Part shown: one piece after another, positions 20,692 through 31,781 of the stretch
How positions within the stretch are numbered: the first letter of the stretch is position 1
How the letters are laid out: every line of letters begins with the position of its first letter
Source of the DNA: Microcyclospora pomicola
Lineage: Eukaryota; Ascomycota; Dothideomycetes; Capnodiales
Assembly: GCA_002786065.1 (NCBI GenBank)
Contig: NHNY01000019.1
Coordinates: 372,001 to 436,000 of the forward strand
Length of the DNA stretch: 64,000 nt
Reading direction: 5' to 3'
The notes under the pieces: model-generated
What the model was told of the DNA's origin: nothing
Database searches by the model: none
Seen by the model: only the letters and a program-made list of their open reading frames with translations
Position numbers and translations under genes: made by a program

Positions 20692-21522
20692 ATGGCTGCG
20701 AAAGGAACCTCCTCCGGCCACCCCATTGTGGACCTCCCGGTCAGTTCCTCCCAATCTTCATGCCCACAGCACGAGACCAAATCAACGTCCCCCCGCCCGC
20801 TGACGTGAGCAAATCCAGGCCGACCTCGCCATCCGCCTCCCCTCGCACAGCTCCCTCCTGTTCGCGGCGAAGAAGCGGCTGAACCTCTCCTTCGAGACGA
20901 TCGGCGCCGCCCTCGGCCGCGATGAGATCATGGCTGCCGCCCTGTTCTACGGGCAAGCCAAGGCGTCGCCCGAGGACGTCACCGCGCTCGCCAAGATCCT
21001 CGAGCTCGACGAGAACGTCCTCGCAGCCAGCGAGATTACGGGCATCCCCGATCGCGGCCGCACGATCGAGATGCCGCCTAAGGAGCCGTTGATGTATCGC
21101 TTGTTCGAGATTGTGCAGAACTACGGGGTGAGTCTTGCAATCTCTCAGTGTTCAGAAAGCCGCGGGTAGAGATTGGGGATACGGGACGAGGCGGGATGAA
21201 TCAACAGGACACTGCTGTGAAGCCGAGAAGACATCACAGAGCGCTAGCTGACACATCTGCGATGCGTTCGATAGTACGCCTACAAAGCGGTCATGAACGA
21301 GAAGTTCGGCGACGGCATCATGAGCGCGATTTCGTTCACGACCAAGGTCGAGCGCGAGGTCGACGACAAGGGCGAGTGGTGCAAGATCACGTTGCGCGGA
21401 AAGTGGTATGTTTTCTTTCTTCTTATGTCTCTTTGATCTTGTTCAGGGATCTTGGCGCATCAGAAGTTGCCCTGTGCTGACGTCGCTGGTTCATCTGCAG
21501 GCTGCCGTACTCCAGATTTTAG
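20692..21522 (+). CDS. CYN1: cyanate hydratase (cyanase)
   Basis: Four exons: 20692-20739, 20819-21127, 21275-21405 and 21501-21522, giving 169 residues. The last exon carries only the final six and a third codons (LPYSRF). Cyanase turns cyanate and bicarbonate into ammonia and CO2 and lets fungi detoxify or use cyanate as nitrogen. The N-terminal helix-turn-helix-like domain ([20 protein letters not shown]) is followed by the active-site domain. Arg110, Glu113 and Ser136 correspond in order and spacing to bacterial Arg96, Glu99 and Ser122 ([11 protein letters not shown] and GIMSAISF). The ending PYSRF is the common family terminus. It is convergent with CTU2, whose stop lies 232 bp away. Confidence 0.93.
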
Positions 21523-21753
21523 ACGACTGGGAAGCAGAAGGCAGGCATACCCATGTGAGAAGGGTGGGAGAGCAAAGAGGTCTAGGAACCAGAAAGATCG
21601 ACTGCGTTCGATTGGTGGTCATAATCCGTTGATAACCTGCCAAGCTCAGTTTCATGCTCGTGTTCGATGAATGTGTATCAGACTTCTGTCATGTCGACAA
21701 GACGTCCTCAAAAACACTTTGTATAGTGACACTGCAATGCCCCAACAAGGACC

Positions 21754-22803
21754 TCAGACTGGAGCAGTAGATAGCGTGCGTATGCATCCGTAGCACAATC
21801 TGCTTTTCTCAGGCGCTTTGCCGTCTAGCGGTAGCTCACAAAGTTCGCAATGGCTTTCCACCTCGCTGAGCGAGCCGGGTTGGAGCTTGCCAGTAGTCTT
21901 GACCACATTCGCCACGATCGAGGGGAAATCACGCTCGACCGATTGAAAATATTGCTTCATCAGATCGTCGATGGTCGTGTTCTTGGTGCTGACGGACGGT
22001 TTGGTGTCTTCCGCTACAATAATGTCGAGCAGAGGTGGTTCGGCAAGAGCAGCAAACTCGACCAACTCCTTGCTGAGCAGGTCTTTGACAGGGAAGTAGT
22101 ATGGTATATCATGCGGGGATTGTCCATCCGCCATAATCCATGGCAGCGAGTAGCCTCGACCTTTGGCAGTCTCGGCCAGAGTACGCTCTGCAAGTCGCGT
22201 AGTGCTATCGCCCCATAGTATTGCTTCACAGTCATTCTGTCGCGCAAACGTTGTGATGGCCTTTCGAAGCAGTATCTGTGAGACATCTGCACGTGAAGTC
22301 GCCGACTTGAGCTTCATGAGCAGCGACGAAAGATCTGCTCCTTCGTCCTCAGCACTGTTGGCATTCGATATCCGTCGCAGCTCATCGGGCTGTATAGCAT
22401 CGGAGAGCTGGATGACAGTGTAAGTATGTTCGGGATAGCGTTCCTTGACTTTCTCGAGATCGGCGGCAGCGGATTCTGTGGCGGCGATATGAAGCGCATG
22501 AAGTCGATAACCCGGTCGGCCTGTCCGTTCCACTTGAGATTGACGATGATGGCTCAAGACATGCAGCAACGCAGTCGAGCCTGGGCCGAAAGACAACGGG
22601 ACCAGCAAGGTTCGTTGATTCTTAGGGTCGGAATTGCGCACGCGAAAACTCTCCATCCGTTTGACGATCTTAGTCGAGACATATTTGATGAAGCAGACCC
22701 TGCACAGTGGTTCGATGCGAACGGTCAGAACAGGCTCGAGGATTTGACAGCGACGGCAGAGATTCTTATTGATTACGACCTGAACCCTTTCCCGGCCCGG
22801 CAT
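21754..22803 (-). CDS. NCS2: cytoplasmic tRNA 2-thiolation protein 2
   Basis: A single exon; ATG at 22803 (MPGRERVQV) is preferred because no ATG lies upstream in frame before a stop, giving 349 residues. CTU2/Ncs2 partners Ncs6/Ctu1 to thiolate the wobble uridine (mcm5s2U) of Lys, Glu and Gln tRNAs using Urm1 sulfur. Seen: the N-terminal paired Cys motifs (LCRRCQ, LCRVCFIKYV), KIVKRMESFR, the PP-loop-like LVPLSFGPGSTALLHVL, and the C-terminal paired cysteines CELCELPL and RLCYGCIRTL. The usual PP-loop SGGxDS is altered to FGPGST, as is normal for the non-catalytic Ctu2 subunit. Length is at the short end for fungi. Confidence 0.9.
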   Translation of the reverse strand: MPGRERVQVVINKNLCRRCQILEPVLTVRIEPLCRVCFIKYVSTKIVKRMESFRVRNSDPKNQRTLLVPLSFGPGSTALLHVLSHHRQSQVERTGRPGYRLHALHIAATESAAADLEKVKERYPEHTYTVIQLSDAIQPDELRRISNANSAEDEGADLSSLLMKLKSATSRADVSQILLRKAITTFARQNDCEAILWGDSTTRLAERTLAETAKGRGYSLPWIMADGQSPHDIPYYFPVKDLLSKELVEFAALAEPPLLDIIVAEDTKPSVSTKNTTIDDLMKQYFQSVERDFPSIVANVVKTTGKLQPGSLSEVESHCELCELPLDGKAPEKSRLCYGCIRTLSTAPV

Positions 22804-23061
22804 TGTGCTGGTCTTGTCTGTCAAGTTGAAATTGTATCTTGGGATTCATCACTGCGGGATAGCAATCTAAATGATTTTCAAGGTACCTAGCCCGGTTCTC
22901 GGAAACATTGCCCTTACATAATCAGACAAATCCAGTGCTGCTGAGCATCCCGTCGTGTCGTCTCAACAGCGTCTCATCATTACACCAGCAAACACCAGCA
23001 AACACCATCAAGCCTTTTGATGATACATAGTGATCTCAAGTGTCACCGGACAAATATTTCT
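22804..23061. other. short intergenic region upstream of CTU2
   Basis: 258 bp between the CTU2 start and the stop of the next minus-strand gene; expected to hold the CTU2 promoter. A repeated ACACCAGCAA motif occurs near 22980-23005. Confidence 0.35.
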
Positions 23062-24479
23062 CTATGACTTGGATGCTGCTTGGCAATACCCTTCTATGCT
23101 GATGATCAGCTCGTCAGAATCGTATGCCGCTTCGCCAGATTCTGCCAGCCCTCGCAGTGCAACTGATGCCGCCCCGTGATCAGTAATCGGTATGGCGATT
23201 GCTTTGAATGCTTCGACACAAATCCGCACCAGGAATCCGCGTCGATCATCCCACGTCAGCATGATGGCATCCATTGCTTCGTCGCTGAGCGTCTCAAGCC
23301 TGCGCGGCGTTAGCAAAGATGGCATCGAGACGTTGGGTGCAGCGCTGACGTTGTATTGCGGAGTCCCTTGGGCAGTAAAGCCAAAGCTGCGTAAGAGTAT
23401 TCAGACACTAACCGCTGATAGAACTTGCCAGCGCTTAGGCAGTTCTTGAGGCGATTCCTTTGCTTGGTCCACGCAATCTTGAGCTCGATGTTGCCGGAGG
23501 CTGCATTGGGCATGCATTCCTTTGTCATCTCATCTATCACATCCCCTCTTCTCGGGTGGCCGCAGGGATCTCTCTTCCTACCGACTGCCCCGAAATCGTG
23601 TCCAGACTTACTCTTCCTTTCATCGTATGCGTCACATAGTCGGGCTAGGTATGCTCGTCGCTGGAATTCCGGAAGCGGGTTGTTAGACTCAATCTGCTCT
23701 ATTCTATGCAACAGTATGGAAACTGACGTCGAAGCCTCCGGCAAGGATATGCCTCGACGATCGCCAGTATTTCTCAGGTACTCAAGAAGATTATGCACAG
23801 CATCAGGGCATGCCAATCCGACTGAGAGCCAGACGAGTTGGGGCAGCAATCTTGTCTTGCGCAAACTGACTTGAGACAGGGCGCCATGAACGGCATGAGC
23901 GTTGGGACACAGCCGGTGAATCGCTTCGATAGAAGGAATATGCTGGTCACAATTGGAAGCCCTCTTAGTACGTTTCTTCTCTGGCAAGGCTTTCGCAGAG
24001 GTGGGAGGTATTGCGCAATTGTTAGGGGAAATGCCATCTGGCTCGCTTATCATCGTAGTACCTGCAGCAGTGAGTGGGAATTGTGCATGCACTGACGGAT
24101 GACAACCTTCGACCGAGGCCATAAATGCTTGTGAGCCCGCCGCGGTCATTGTTCCGCTTGGGTCAAAGTAGTTCGAACCGGATATCGACCGTTCATTCCA
24201 ACATGGGAATTCGATCAGCATGAATTGCAACTGGTACCCAGAATCGAATTGGCTTCCTGGATCAATTTCTTTCTGCAGCGAATTCAGAGCATACTCCAAA
24301 GTGTCTTTGAATGCTTGTAAGACCTGCGTTTTTGGTAAGGCATTTGGCTCGTTCGTCAAGCAAGCAAACTCGTGGTGTATTCTTCCGAGAAGTACAGTCT
24401 TTGATGCCCTCAGTAGCTCAAACGCACTGAAGTCAATGTGATGTTCGGGGTTCACAACCTCACTGTCAAAGTATGCCAT
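23062..24479 (-). CDS. protein of unknown function, 449 residues
   Basis: I do not recognise this gene. The best model has two exons, 24479-23413 and 23344-23062, with a 68-nt intron (donor CG|GTTAGT, acceptor GTCAG) that joins FYQR to AAPNVSMPSLL; reading straight through meets a stop soon after the donor. The first 90 residues look folded and helical (ELLRASKTVLLGRIHHEF, LEYALNSLQKEID). A Ser/Pro-rich stretch with a basic KKRTKR cluster (possible nuclear signal) follows, then a helical region (LLPQLVWLSVGLACPDAVHNL) and a second helical C-terminus. No signal peptide or membrane segment. It is divergent from the coiled-coil gene at 24808 across 328 bp. Probably lineage-restricted; exon structure is inferred. 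Confidence 0.6.
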
Positions 24480-24807
24480 GCTAATCAGCTGGGTCGGAGT
24501 AAGGTGGCGGATGCTGCGTGAAAGGAGATCGAATTCGAAGCATGGATGGTGACACAGCAGGTGTGCCGCAGTGGTTATACATCACATATGCTCAGCAAAG
24601 CCACCGAAGGTGCTGCTCGAATTGAGCACCAAAGATCCCCGCAGTACATGTATCAGGCATTGAGATAATCCTGGTCGAGATAAGGCTACTTGACAAGAGC
24701 TGCAGCCAAGCTCCTGCCACCCCCAGCATATCACGGCAGAGGCTCGCACAGTCAATCAGATCAAGTGTGCGTGCTCTGCACAACTGCAGGCCGCCTTGTC
24801 GAGTATC
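24480..24807. promoter_or_regulatory. divergent promoter region between two unknown genes
   Basis: 328 bp between ATGs pointing in opposite directions. Short frames cross it but lack support. Confidence 0.35.
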
Positions 24808-25452
24808 ATGGCATCGACCACGTCTGTCCGAGGAAGCCAAAAGCGGCCCAACATGGATACTTTACAGCTGTTGAGTCGGGAACAGAACGCGCCTCGAAGG
24901 TCAGTATTCCCCATATCTAAGTCATCACTCTATATTGAAAGCTGACTTTCTAGGATTCGTAATGTGGATGCATCGCGAAGAAGCAGTGTAGGTTCGAGCA
25001 TTATTTCATCGCATGGAACCTGTTGTCTTATCACTGCGTACCTACAGGATGATGTAGAAATGGACCTGGACGAGACTCATGTGAATGGTTCGGGCGTGAC
25101 GCACATGGACCATACCACGACTGGACCCGGCGCAGAAACTCAGGCGACAGATTCACAAAAGACGAAGATAGAGATTTCGGGTGTGATAAAGAGTGAAGGA
25201 GACCGAAGTGAGCACCAGCTTGCCTTCTACCAGAAGGCACATTCGCAACACAACGCAACCATTCGGATCCTCGAAGCTCGTATCCGGACCGGGGAGTATG
25301 GACTTGGCGAACTGGTGCAAGAATTAAATGAGATACAGCGTGCGATTGACCGAAGGGGGCGAGAGATCGAGAGGCTCCACCAAGATCTCCACGAAGAACG
25401 ACAGAGTCGACAGCAGTGTGAGGTCATGATTGAGACTTTACAAAGCTTATAG
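24808..25452 (+). CDS. small coiled-coil protein of unknown function
   Basis: Three exons, 24808-24899, a 34-nt exon 24954-24987 and 25048-25452, give 176 residues. Joining exons 1 and 2 produces NAPRRIRNVDASRRSS and exons 2 and 3 continue DDVEMDLDE, a basic-to-acidic N-terminus. The C-terminal 80 residues form a strong coiled coil with charged heptads (ARIRTGEYGLGELVQELNEI, then RGREIERLHQDLHEERQSRQ). Intron 2 (24988-25047) is exactly 60 nt and stop-free, so its retention would add 20 residues in frame. I do not recognise a family. It ends 55 bp before the stop of the RNase III-like gene on the other strand. Confidence 0.55.
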
Positions 25453-25507
25453 ACATATCAAAGATCTCGAAGACTCCTCTGGCCGGCCCCACTTGCATTT
25501 CATCCTA

Positions 25508-26102
25508 TTACTCTATCAAGTGAAAGTCAGTATTGGTTGTCGGAAAAGAAGAAAATGAGACGAACCCCAACAATCTCGCCACCTCTGACCACACACTAAT
25601 GTCACACCCGCAATCGATCCAGACCGCCGCCAGCACGGCCTTCAGAGTGTCTGCCATAAGCACTGGTGGCGGCATGCCATCTCTCTGCGAAGGGTTCAAC
25701 CTGATCAACATGTCGAGCGTTGAGTTCCTAGTGAGCTGCGCAAGCTTGGTTGGTGATGTACGAGCTTGAAGTTCGGCAGTGGTCTGTTCTGATAAAAGAT
25801 TCAGCTGCTATGGCGTCGCATATTGGGAGTTCTCATCACTCCTCACCCGTGCTAGACCTCATCTGATAGCTGGCCCTGTTGACCGACATCGCTAAGATAC
25901 TAATTCCGTACAATGCCAGTCTCTTGTTCCCTTGCGGAGGATACTGATAGCCAGCAATCGGCCCTGCACCTGGAGCCTGCAAAGCTTCGAGGAGCAGATT
26001 TGGCTGCTGAAAGTCATACTGCAGTATTTGCTGAGCTCGTTCGATCGTGGAGGCGTTCATTGCAAGGATGGCGACCGTTACGTAGAGGAGTTGGGAGCTC
26101 AT
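25508..26102 (-). CDS. stand-alone RNase III-fold protein, probably catalytically inactive
   Basis: Two blocks on the minus strand match the two halves of an RNase III domain. Block 1 starts at ATG 26102 and has a possible signal-like N-terminus, then AQQILQYDFQQPNLLLEALQAP and GNKRLALYGISIL. Block 2, about 25807 to 25508, has TKLAQLTRNSTLDMLI and PPPVLMADTLKAVLAAVWID. An intron must lie between about 25808 and 25870, but I could not choose its donor with confidence. Active RNase III enzymes keep acidic residues in ERLEFLGDAVL and in DxxEAxIGA; here the first reads LYGISIL and the second has Lys in place of Glu, so metal-dependent cleavage is unlikely. No dsRNA-binding domain is visible. It may be an RNA-binding pseudoenzyme or a decaying gene. 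Confidence 0.5.
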
Positions 26103-27212
26103 GTTGGTGATCAATGTACATGTATATATGCCAGCACTGCTGCAGGTGTGCTTCGATATGTGGGAGCACCCTTGTCATGTCAAGCTATAGCTCGAGCTGG
26201 AGACTTTATGTTGACGAGACTACTGATCACAAATACATTGCAGGCATGGTGCATGTATCGGCCGCGTGCGTAAGAGTCCGGCGGGGACTCGACTGCACAA
26301 GTACCTGAAGTCCGATTAATCAGTCAGTCGGAGCTTTCTCGACGCTCCGAGCAATTCGTCGCCTTCATGCACACATTCTTCATGCAGACATAGCATACAG
26401 ATTGTGACACAACGCTACTGTGCCAGGTTCAGCTCACTACCTGGCTAGCGATTACTTTTCACTGTCGGTGCAAGTAACGCAATTCACTAATAACATGGGC
26501 CAGGCACGCGGTTCGCACTTTGCCGATACTGTGGCAAGTCTTGCCACGGTACGATGCATAGAATCTCGATCGGACTTCGAGCAATACCCGGCCTGGCACC
26601 GCAAGAATCAGAGAAGGATGTCGCCATTATGTAGCGGTCTCCGCCTTGCTATTCGGTGTGACCAAATGGACCTCGCAGGCGCAAAGTACTTGATGCAGTT
26701 GAAGCTTTTCATGTGGCCTGGTATACAACTGGAACATGGAACAGTCCCCTTCAAAGTCCTTGTCCGTATCACCTGGAGATCAAAAGCTCACAACGGTAGC
26801 CGGCATGCTCCTACACCATAGATAATTGTGTAAGACATGGATCATGCAGTCCGAAAGACCAGGCAATAGCGACATGCGACCAATGTCAAGACTTGCTGAT
26901 ACCATGTGCCGCAAGAGAACAGCTCACAAGCCAAACAGCTGATGGTGAATTGGACAACCCCGGCTCGTGGTGACGTGCCAAAGAGCTCATGATGGTCCGT
27001 TACCGCCACAGCCTGGCAGAAATCACGAGCCCGTCAGAAGACATGATACGACAGAGCAGGGCATCGCGAGATCAAGTAAGCGAACGTGCGACATATAAAG
27101 GTCCTCTCATTCCCCCATCAATAGCTGATTCAAACCTCAACCTTCTTCCACATTCTCCGATTCGAACCACACAAGATCTTCCCCTCAACAACAACTGTAC
27201 AACTTGATCAAC
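26103..27212. other. gene-poor stretch with promoter of the SMP-like gene
   Basis: 1.1 kb. A 133-codon frame at 26420-26821 has no recognisable features. The last 150 bp hold a TATA box and a C/T/A-rich leader with CAA repeats directly before the next ATG. Confidence 0.4.
27094..27099 (+). promoter_or_regulatory. TATA box of the SMP-like gene
   Basis: TATAAA in the context ACATATAAAGG, 114 bp before the ATG at 27213; position and context suit a fungal core promoter of a strongly inducible gene. Confidence 0.45.
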
Positions 27213-27463
27213 ATGTCTGGCAAATCGGACTCAAAGATGAGCCAGGCTGACGCTTCGCGCGTTCAGAGCTCCCAGGTCAGCAGACTGGCTCACATACTTC
27301 CGACCCAAGCACGATAGCTAACGATCAACAGGCCAAGAGCGGAGGCGACATGAGCTCCAGCGGGTTCGCCTCGCGCGCTCAGGGCGCCGGGGACCGCAAC
27401 GCCAACGCCGGCAGTGGTAACACTTCCAACTCTTCCGGACAGTCCGGAGGCAACAAGAAGTGA
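27213..27463 (+). CDS. 64-residue SMP/LEA-like hydrophilic protein
   Basis: Two exons, 27213-27275 and 27332-27463, separated by a 56-nt intron (donor CAG|GTCAGC, branch GCTAACG, acceptor AACAG). The product begins MSGKSDSKMSQADASRVQSS and continues with SGGDMSSSGFASRAQGAG and a Gly/Asn/Ser-rich tail ending GGNKK. The ADASRVQSSQAKSGG / GFASRAQ pattern resembles the seed-maturation-protein (SMP) type repeat in small fungal proteins. These are disordered, hydrophilic and often abundant in conidia or under stress, so a desiccation or stress-protective role is an inference. No cysteine, signal peptide or membrane segment. Both exons are short, so gene finders may miss it. Confidence 0.75.
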
Positions 27464-27766
27464 GCGAAATGATCGATTGATGAAACCTGCGCGGACATGC
27501 AGAGGCATCAGTCCTGGCGTGGGATCTCATGCAGTACTCAAGCTGTAGTCTTACCTTGTTAGACAGCCAATGACACTTGTTGTACTGTCGAGATTTACAT
27601 TATCTTCTCCTTGAGTGTTTGGTTCATGGTACCCTGATTGGTTTTGTAAGCCGTCTTCAGATGTAACACGTATCGTTCGCCATGAATGCTAGAGTAGTGT
27701 GGTCCACCATGATACAATGAGCCCTACAGCATCTGAAATCTGTTTTGTGTTTGGGTAAATACTCAC

Positions 27767-28908
27767 GTTAGGTGGAATATCAAGCCCGGAGATGCCCGTC
27801 ATGCCCACTATAGGCGTGACTTTTCGCAGGCCATTGGGAACAGGAGGGTACAATTAAAGTCCCTCCTCGATACAAGCCAGCATGTAAGAGAACTTCGTGA
27901 GCGTAGAGTTGAAACCAATCTCGGATTCGCTTGCAAAAGCCTCTCTGACTTCTGAGGTTACTTTTGCCATGGCGGCCGGGCTCTGTAGCAGCCAGTACGT
28001 TATACCAGAGGGTAATGTTGCGGTGGTTCCGCTCCCAGCAGTGATCAATGTGCTTGCGTTCGCGACAAGCTCAACGTCGCTCAGACCCTGCTTCTCTTCA
28101 CGGTGGCGCAACATCGAGTCCATGAAGTCTCCACGACCCTGTAGCTTTCTGTTTTTCAATCTCTTCTGCACAGTCTCTGCAGCGTGCTCTTCTTTACGAT
28201 CACGCGCCTCGAGAAGGCTTTTCGCTGTGAACAGCATCAACAGCTTGAGCAGTAGAGGGTAGGCGGCACTTGCCTCCAGCTACGTCAAGAGCCTGAATGC
28301 CTCAAAGGTGAAGGAGATCGTGAAGTGATACTCTTGGTTCTTCAAACCACCAAAGGGCTCTCCGAAAGCCGAGTCGTCACTGATGTCGAAAGTGGTGGGG
28401 TTATACCATTTGAGAATATCGACTGCCGTACTTGTGGTGGCGACCTCCTTGAGTCGGTCAACAAAATGGTCGATGTAGCCTTTGATGATAGGTTACTGCG
28501 CTATCAGACCGCGTGGAGAGAATGCAGGAGCCATAGCCTCGCGGTGGCGATCGTGATCGATCTCATTGGCATCGAAAATGTCTGGTCTCCGAGTGTCGAG
28601 AGAATCGAGCGCTCCAATTGATTCGGTCGATGGTCGTAGATGTCCTTCCACGCCTGTTCGGTGATCAAGGACACCTCGTTGAGCCCAAATCGCACTGCTT
28701 CGCCATACTCGGGATGGAGTTGGCGCATTTCAGCGTCCAGATCGCCGCGAATAAGTACATTCTGTCGCAGACTCGGAAACACGATCCATAGTTTCGGTCC
28801 TGGGACAGAGCGGAGGGGATGGAGGTAGAGATCATGCACGGTTCTTGCCACGGAATAGACCAGGTATGACCCTAGAAAGAGCGCAGCCAGCACAATGGTG
28901 GTAGGCAT
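27767..28908 (-). pseudogene. cytochrome P450 pseudogene, 3' part missing
   Basis: The N-terminal block (from MPTTIVLAALFLGSYLVYSV, a membrane anchor, through HPLRSVPGPKLW, VRFGLNEVSL and WKDIYDHRP) and the I-helix block (LITAGSGTTATLPSGITYWLL) are clear P450 sequence of the isotrichodermin-hydroxylase-like kind. The frame is not continuous: the middle segment continues in a different frame (IFDANEIDHDRHREAMAPAFS) and there is a stop within the expected ExxR helix, after which LYPPVPNGLRK is still readable. The haem-binding exon that should follow is absent; the sequence passes into the flank of the SMP-like gene. At least two or three disruptions plus a truncation make function unlikely. Confidence 0.82.
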
Positions 28909-28923
28909 CCTTGCGTGATACAA

Positions 28924-31065
28924 ACTTGAGTTGTGCGAACGTGTAGAAGTGATAGAAGTTGGCCGGCATCAAGAGTTAAGAAGATATCGAAGGGAACTCG
29001 AGTGAAGAGGTAATCGTCCATGCTAATCATGTACATCATTCCAATGGGACGACTAAACATCAGATACGACTACCCTTAGCACGGCAACAAAATCTGCGCG
29101 TGGATAGTATGTTTAAGGTCGAGATGAAGTCAGATGGTACATACAGTTGGGAACGGTGTATATGAGTGACCGACGTCGGATATTCCTAAGAGTTGAGGCA
29201 TTGAAAGTAACTCTACGGGCTGTCTCGGAGTGCCGGGCATGGCTGGACTGACCTGACTGATGATAGGGAAGGCCTGCCACCTGCGTACGCACCTCATGTC
29301 CCTCGCCGTAACCTGCATGAAACACTGCTTCCTACCTACCCCTATCGAGGAATGCATGGTATGTACATCACTCAGCCAGCTCATAACAGCATATGAACTG
29401 TCAGGAAGATCATCTCATTTCCCAGGGATCGTTCCTGATTCACTCCAAGCATCAGGCCTCGACATCCGAACCTCGTCTGACCCACCCTATGTAAGTAAGC
29501 CTGTACAAGGCGTGGTTGGGCAGATGACAGGGGTCGACTCTCATGTATCACTGCCACAGAGATCGTGCGGTTTTGAATCCTCAGCCAGGGATGAACAATC
29601 GATTGCCCAGTCCTGGTGCCTGGTCAGGTTGGCCAGCTGTCAAAGTGCTATCAGCAAGCGAGGCTGGTATCGAGCCCGTATATCAATAAGATCGGGCAGA
29701 CAGCACTCCACTTCCAGCATCGTTGAGTCCTCATACCGAATAAAACTTGACCAAGTCACAAACATGGTTCAGATAGAGACTGGAGAGGAGCTCCCCCGGG
29801 ACCCTTGCCCGGCACACAGCATACTATCTATATCATCACCCGCACCGATACTTGTGGTTCAGGGTATCCATAAGGACTTCCTTGTATCCATACCCCGAAC
29901 ACGCACCGACGTTTCACGACCATGATTACTACTCTCGTTGGCTCTGGGATGGTCATTCGGTGACACCGCGGAAAGCACAGCCTTTGCACGATTCGGCCGC
30001 CAGGTTTTGCCTCATTCGCCACCCCGGTACTACAACGAAGATGTAACATGTGCGCGACTTGCCCTGCGGCGACGCACATGCCTGCACACATGGCCTGAAT
30101 ACTAATGACGAAGCGTTGCGCACGTGCGACGTCGACCTCCCTAGATCTTGTGCGGGACGTCGACTCTTCGTCGATCAAGACCGTCCTAGCCAATCTCGAG
30201 CCCGGACGACTTAATGTGTCGTGTGTGCATGGCCGTCGCGTATGTATCTCTGATCGTGGAACGGGCCGGCCGAGGAAGAGCACGCGCTCACTGGACGAGG
30301 ACCCTTGCCTAAATTATTGAAGGACTCGTTAGTCGGATCGTCCGGACGAAGTCATCTTCATCGCTATGTGACTCAGCACCTCGTCCGTGACACTTCTTCG
30401 TGGTTGAGAGCATGTGTGCTGGTCGGGTTATGATACTCATCGATGCTACGTGCATATATTGAGATGGTTGACATGGACAGTGGGTGCCGATCCAACAATC
30501 CTAGAGTACTGTACACCCTTGTAGTCCGCGTACACATATTTTACATCCGTGCAGTGCTTTGATATCACATTCACCACTTCCGGCTACATGTATTCAAATG
30601 TGTGGTTCTACAAAGCTCTAGCACAAAACTCTAGCATTTCATGCACCGTATGACTCATCCTGGCTCATACAGTATCAGAGATGTCAGTGCACAGCATGGC
30701 AGGCCTTGCCGATCATCGTCACAACGCGGCATGGCGGTGGTCGACATGCTCGTCCGCTAGCCCACGGACCAAGTCTCCACGATGGGTCAGGCCATACAGG
30801 ACATACAGCTGTGATCAGAGCGGCGTAAGCTGAGTCGGTTCATGGCAGACTCGGTCGCTAGCTCCTTAACATTCCCCCGCGGCACGGATAGATGGAGTGC
30901 GGACGAAGTGACAGCAGAGTCTGATCCTGCGAGGTAGTATGTCTATAGCCAGCTAAGCTGAATATTATTAGGCGAATTAACGTAGCACGTCTGTACGGTA
31001 GGTTTCACCCTCACCGGACGAGCTTCAACTAGTGCTAACGGCTCACGGACGAACTTGTGGACCAG
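28924..31065. other. gene-free stretch
   Basis: More than 2 kb with no supported gene on either strand. Open frames up to 221 codons (29260-29925) have erratic composition and no motif. Several short ACGTC/GACGA-rich segments recur between 30110 and 31060, suggesting degraded repetitive DNA, but I cannot name an element. Confidence 0.5.
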
Positions 31066-31160
31066 CGGACGAACGACACCGCAGCAGATGGACGACACCG
31101 CAGCAAACGAATGACACCGCAGCAAACGAATGACACCGCAGCGGACGAACGACACCGCAG
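31066..31160. repeat. 19-bp tandem repeat, five copies
   Basis: Five head-to-tail units of the type CGGACGAACGACACCGCAG, with variants in the first half (CAGATGGACG, CAAACGAATG); the CGACACCGCAG or TGACACCGCAG half is constant. The middle two units are identical. A related CGGACGAAC word occurs just before at 31045-31060. Confidence 0.9.
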
Positions 31161-31781
31161 CGGGCTTGGCACAGCACGGTCTTTACCAGCGCATACTAAA
31201 ACTGTTCGAGCCCGCATCGCTTCCAGTGTTTCCCTTCCGTTCCTCTACTTCTATACCCTCATAACGCCTGAAACGTCGAAAGCGCCCATGGGCCGTGGTC
31301 TCCTATGCGTCAGCTCAGGTATGTTCTCATCGATCCCCTCCCCTGCTTCACCACCCTCCCATCACTGTTATTGATGCACACAAATTTTGCCGAAGTGAGC
31401 GCGCCTACACGCGACTGTGAACGCAAACACCTTAGCTTTGGAAGAGCGACATCGTCTGAGACACAACATTCCTCTGTCACACCTTACACACACGCTTGCT
31501 CGATTTGTTGTGCAGCCTGCTGACTGGTGCAAGCCGCCTTTTTAGGTCGAATGGCCTTAGCCCAGACACCGGTTCTTTGGCTAACGCTTAGCCGGCCGGA
31601 AGCATAGATAGTTCGGTGGGTCGAGGCGTGTATAGCTAGGCTCAAGAATGCCATGCAATATTGAGATCCATACCAAACTGTCATCTAATTGCTATCCTAT
31701 GTCCACAGTCTGTTAACAGCCGACTGCGCTATCTATATCCCACCGTATTGTTTCAACGCACCCCAGGTGTGAAGTGAACAC
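31161..31781. other. gene-free stretch
   Basis: About 620 bp after the tandem repeat; no gene seen. Confidence 0.5.

Noticed and set aside
29260-29925. 221-codon plus-strand frame in the gene-free stretch
   Set aside because: No domain, no signal peptide, uneven composition, and several competing frames over the same bases.
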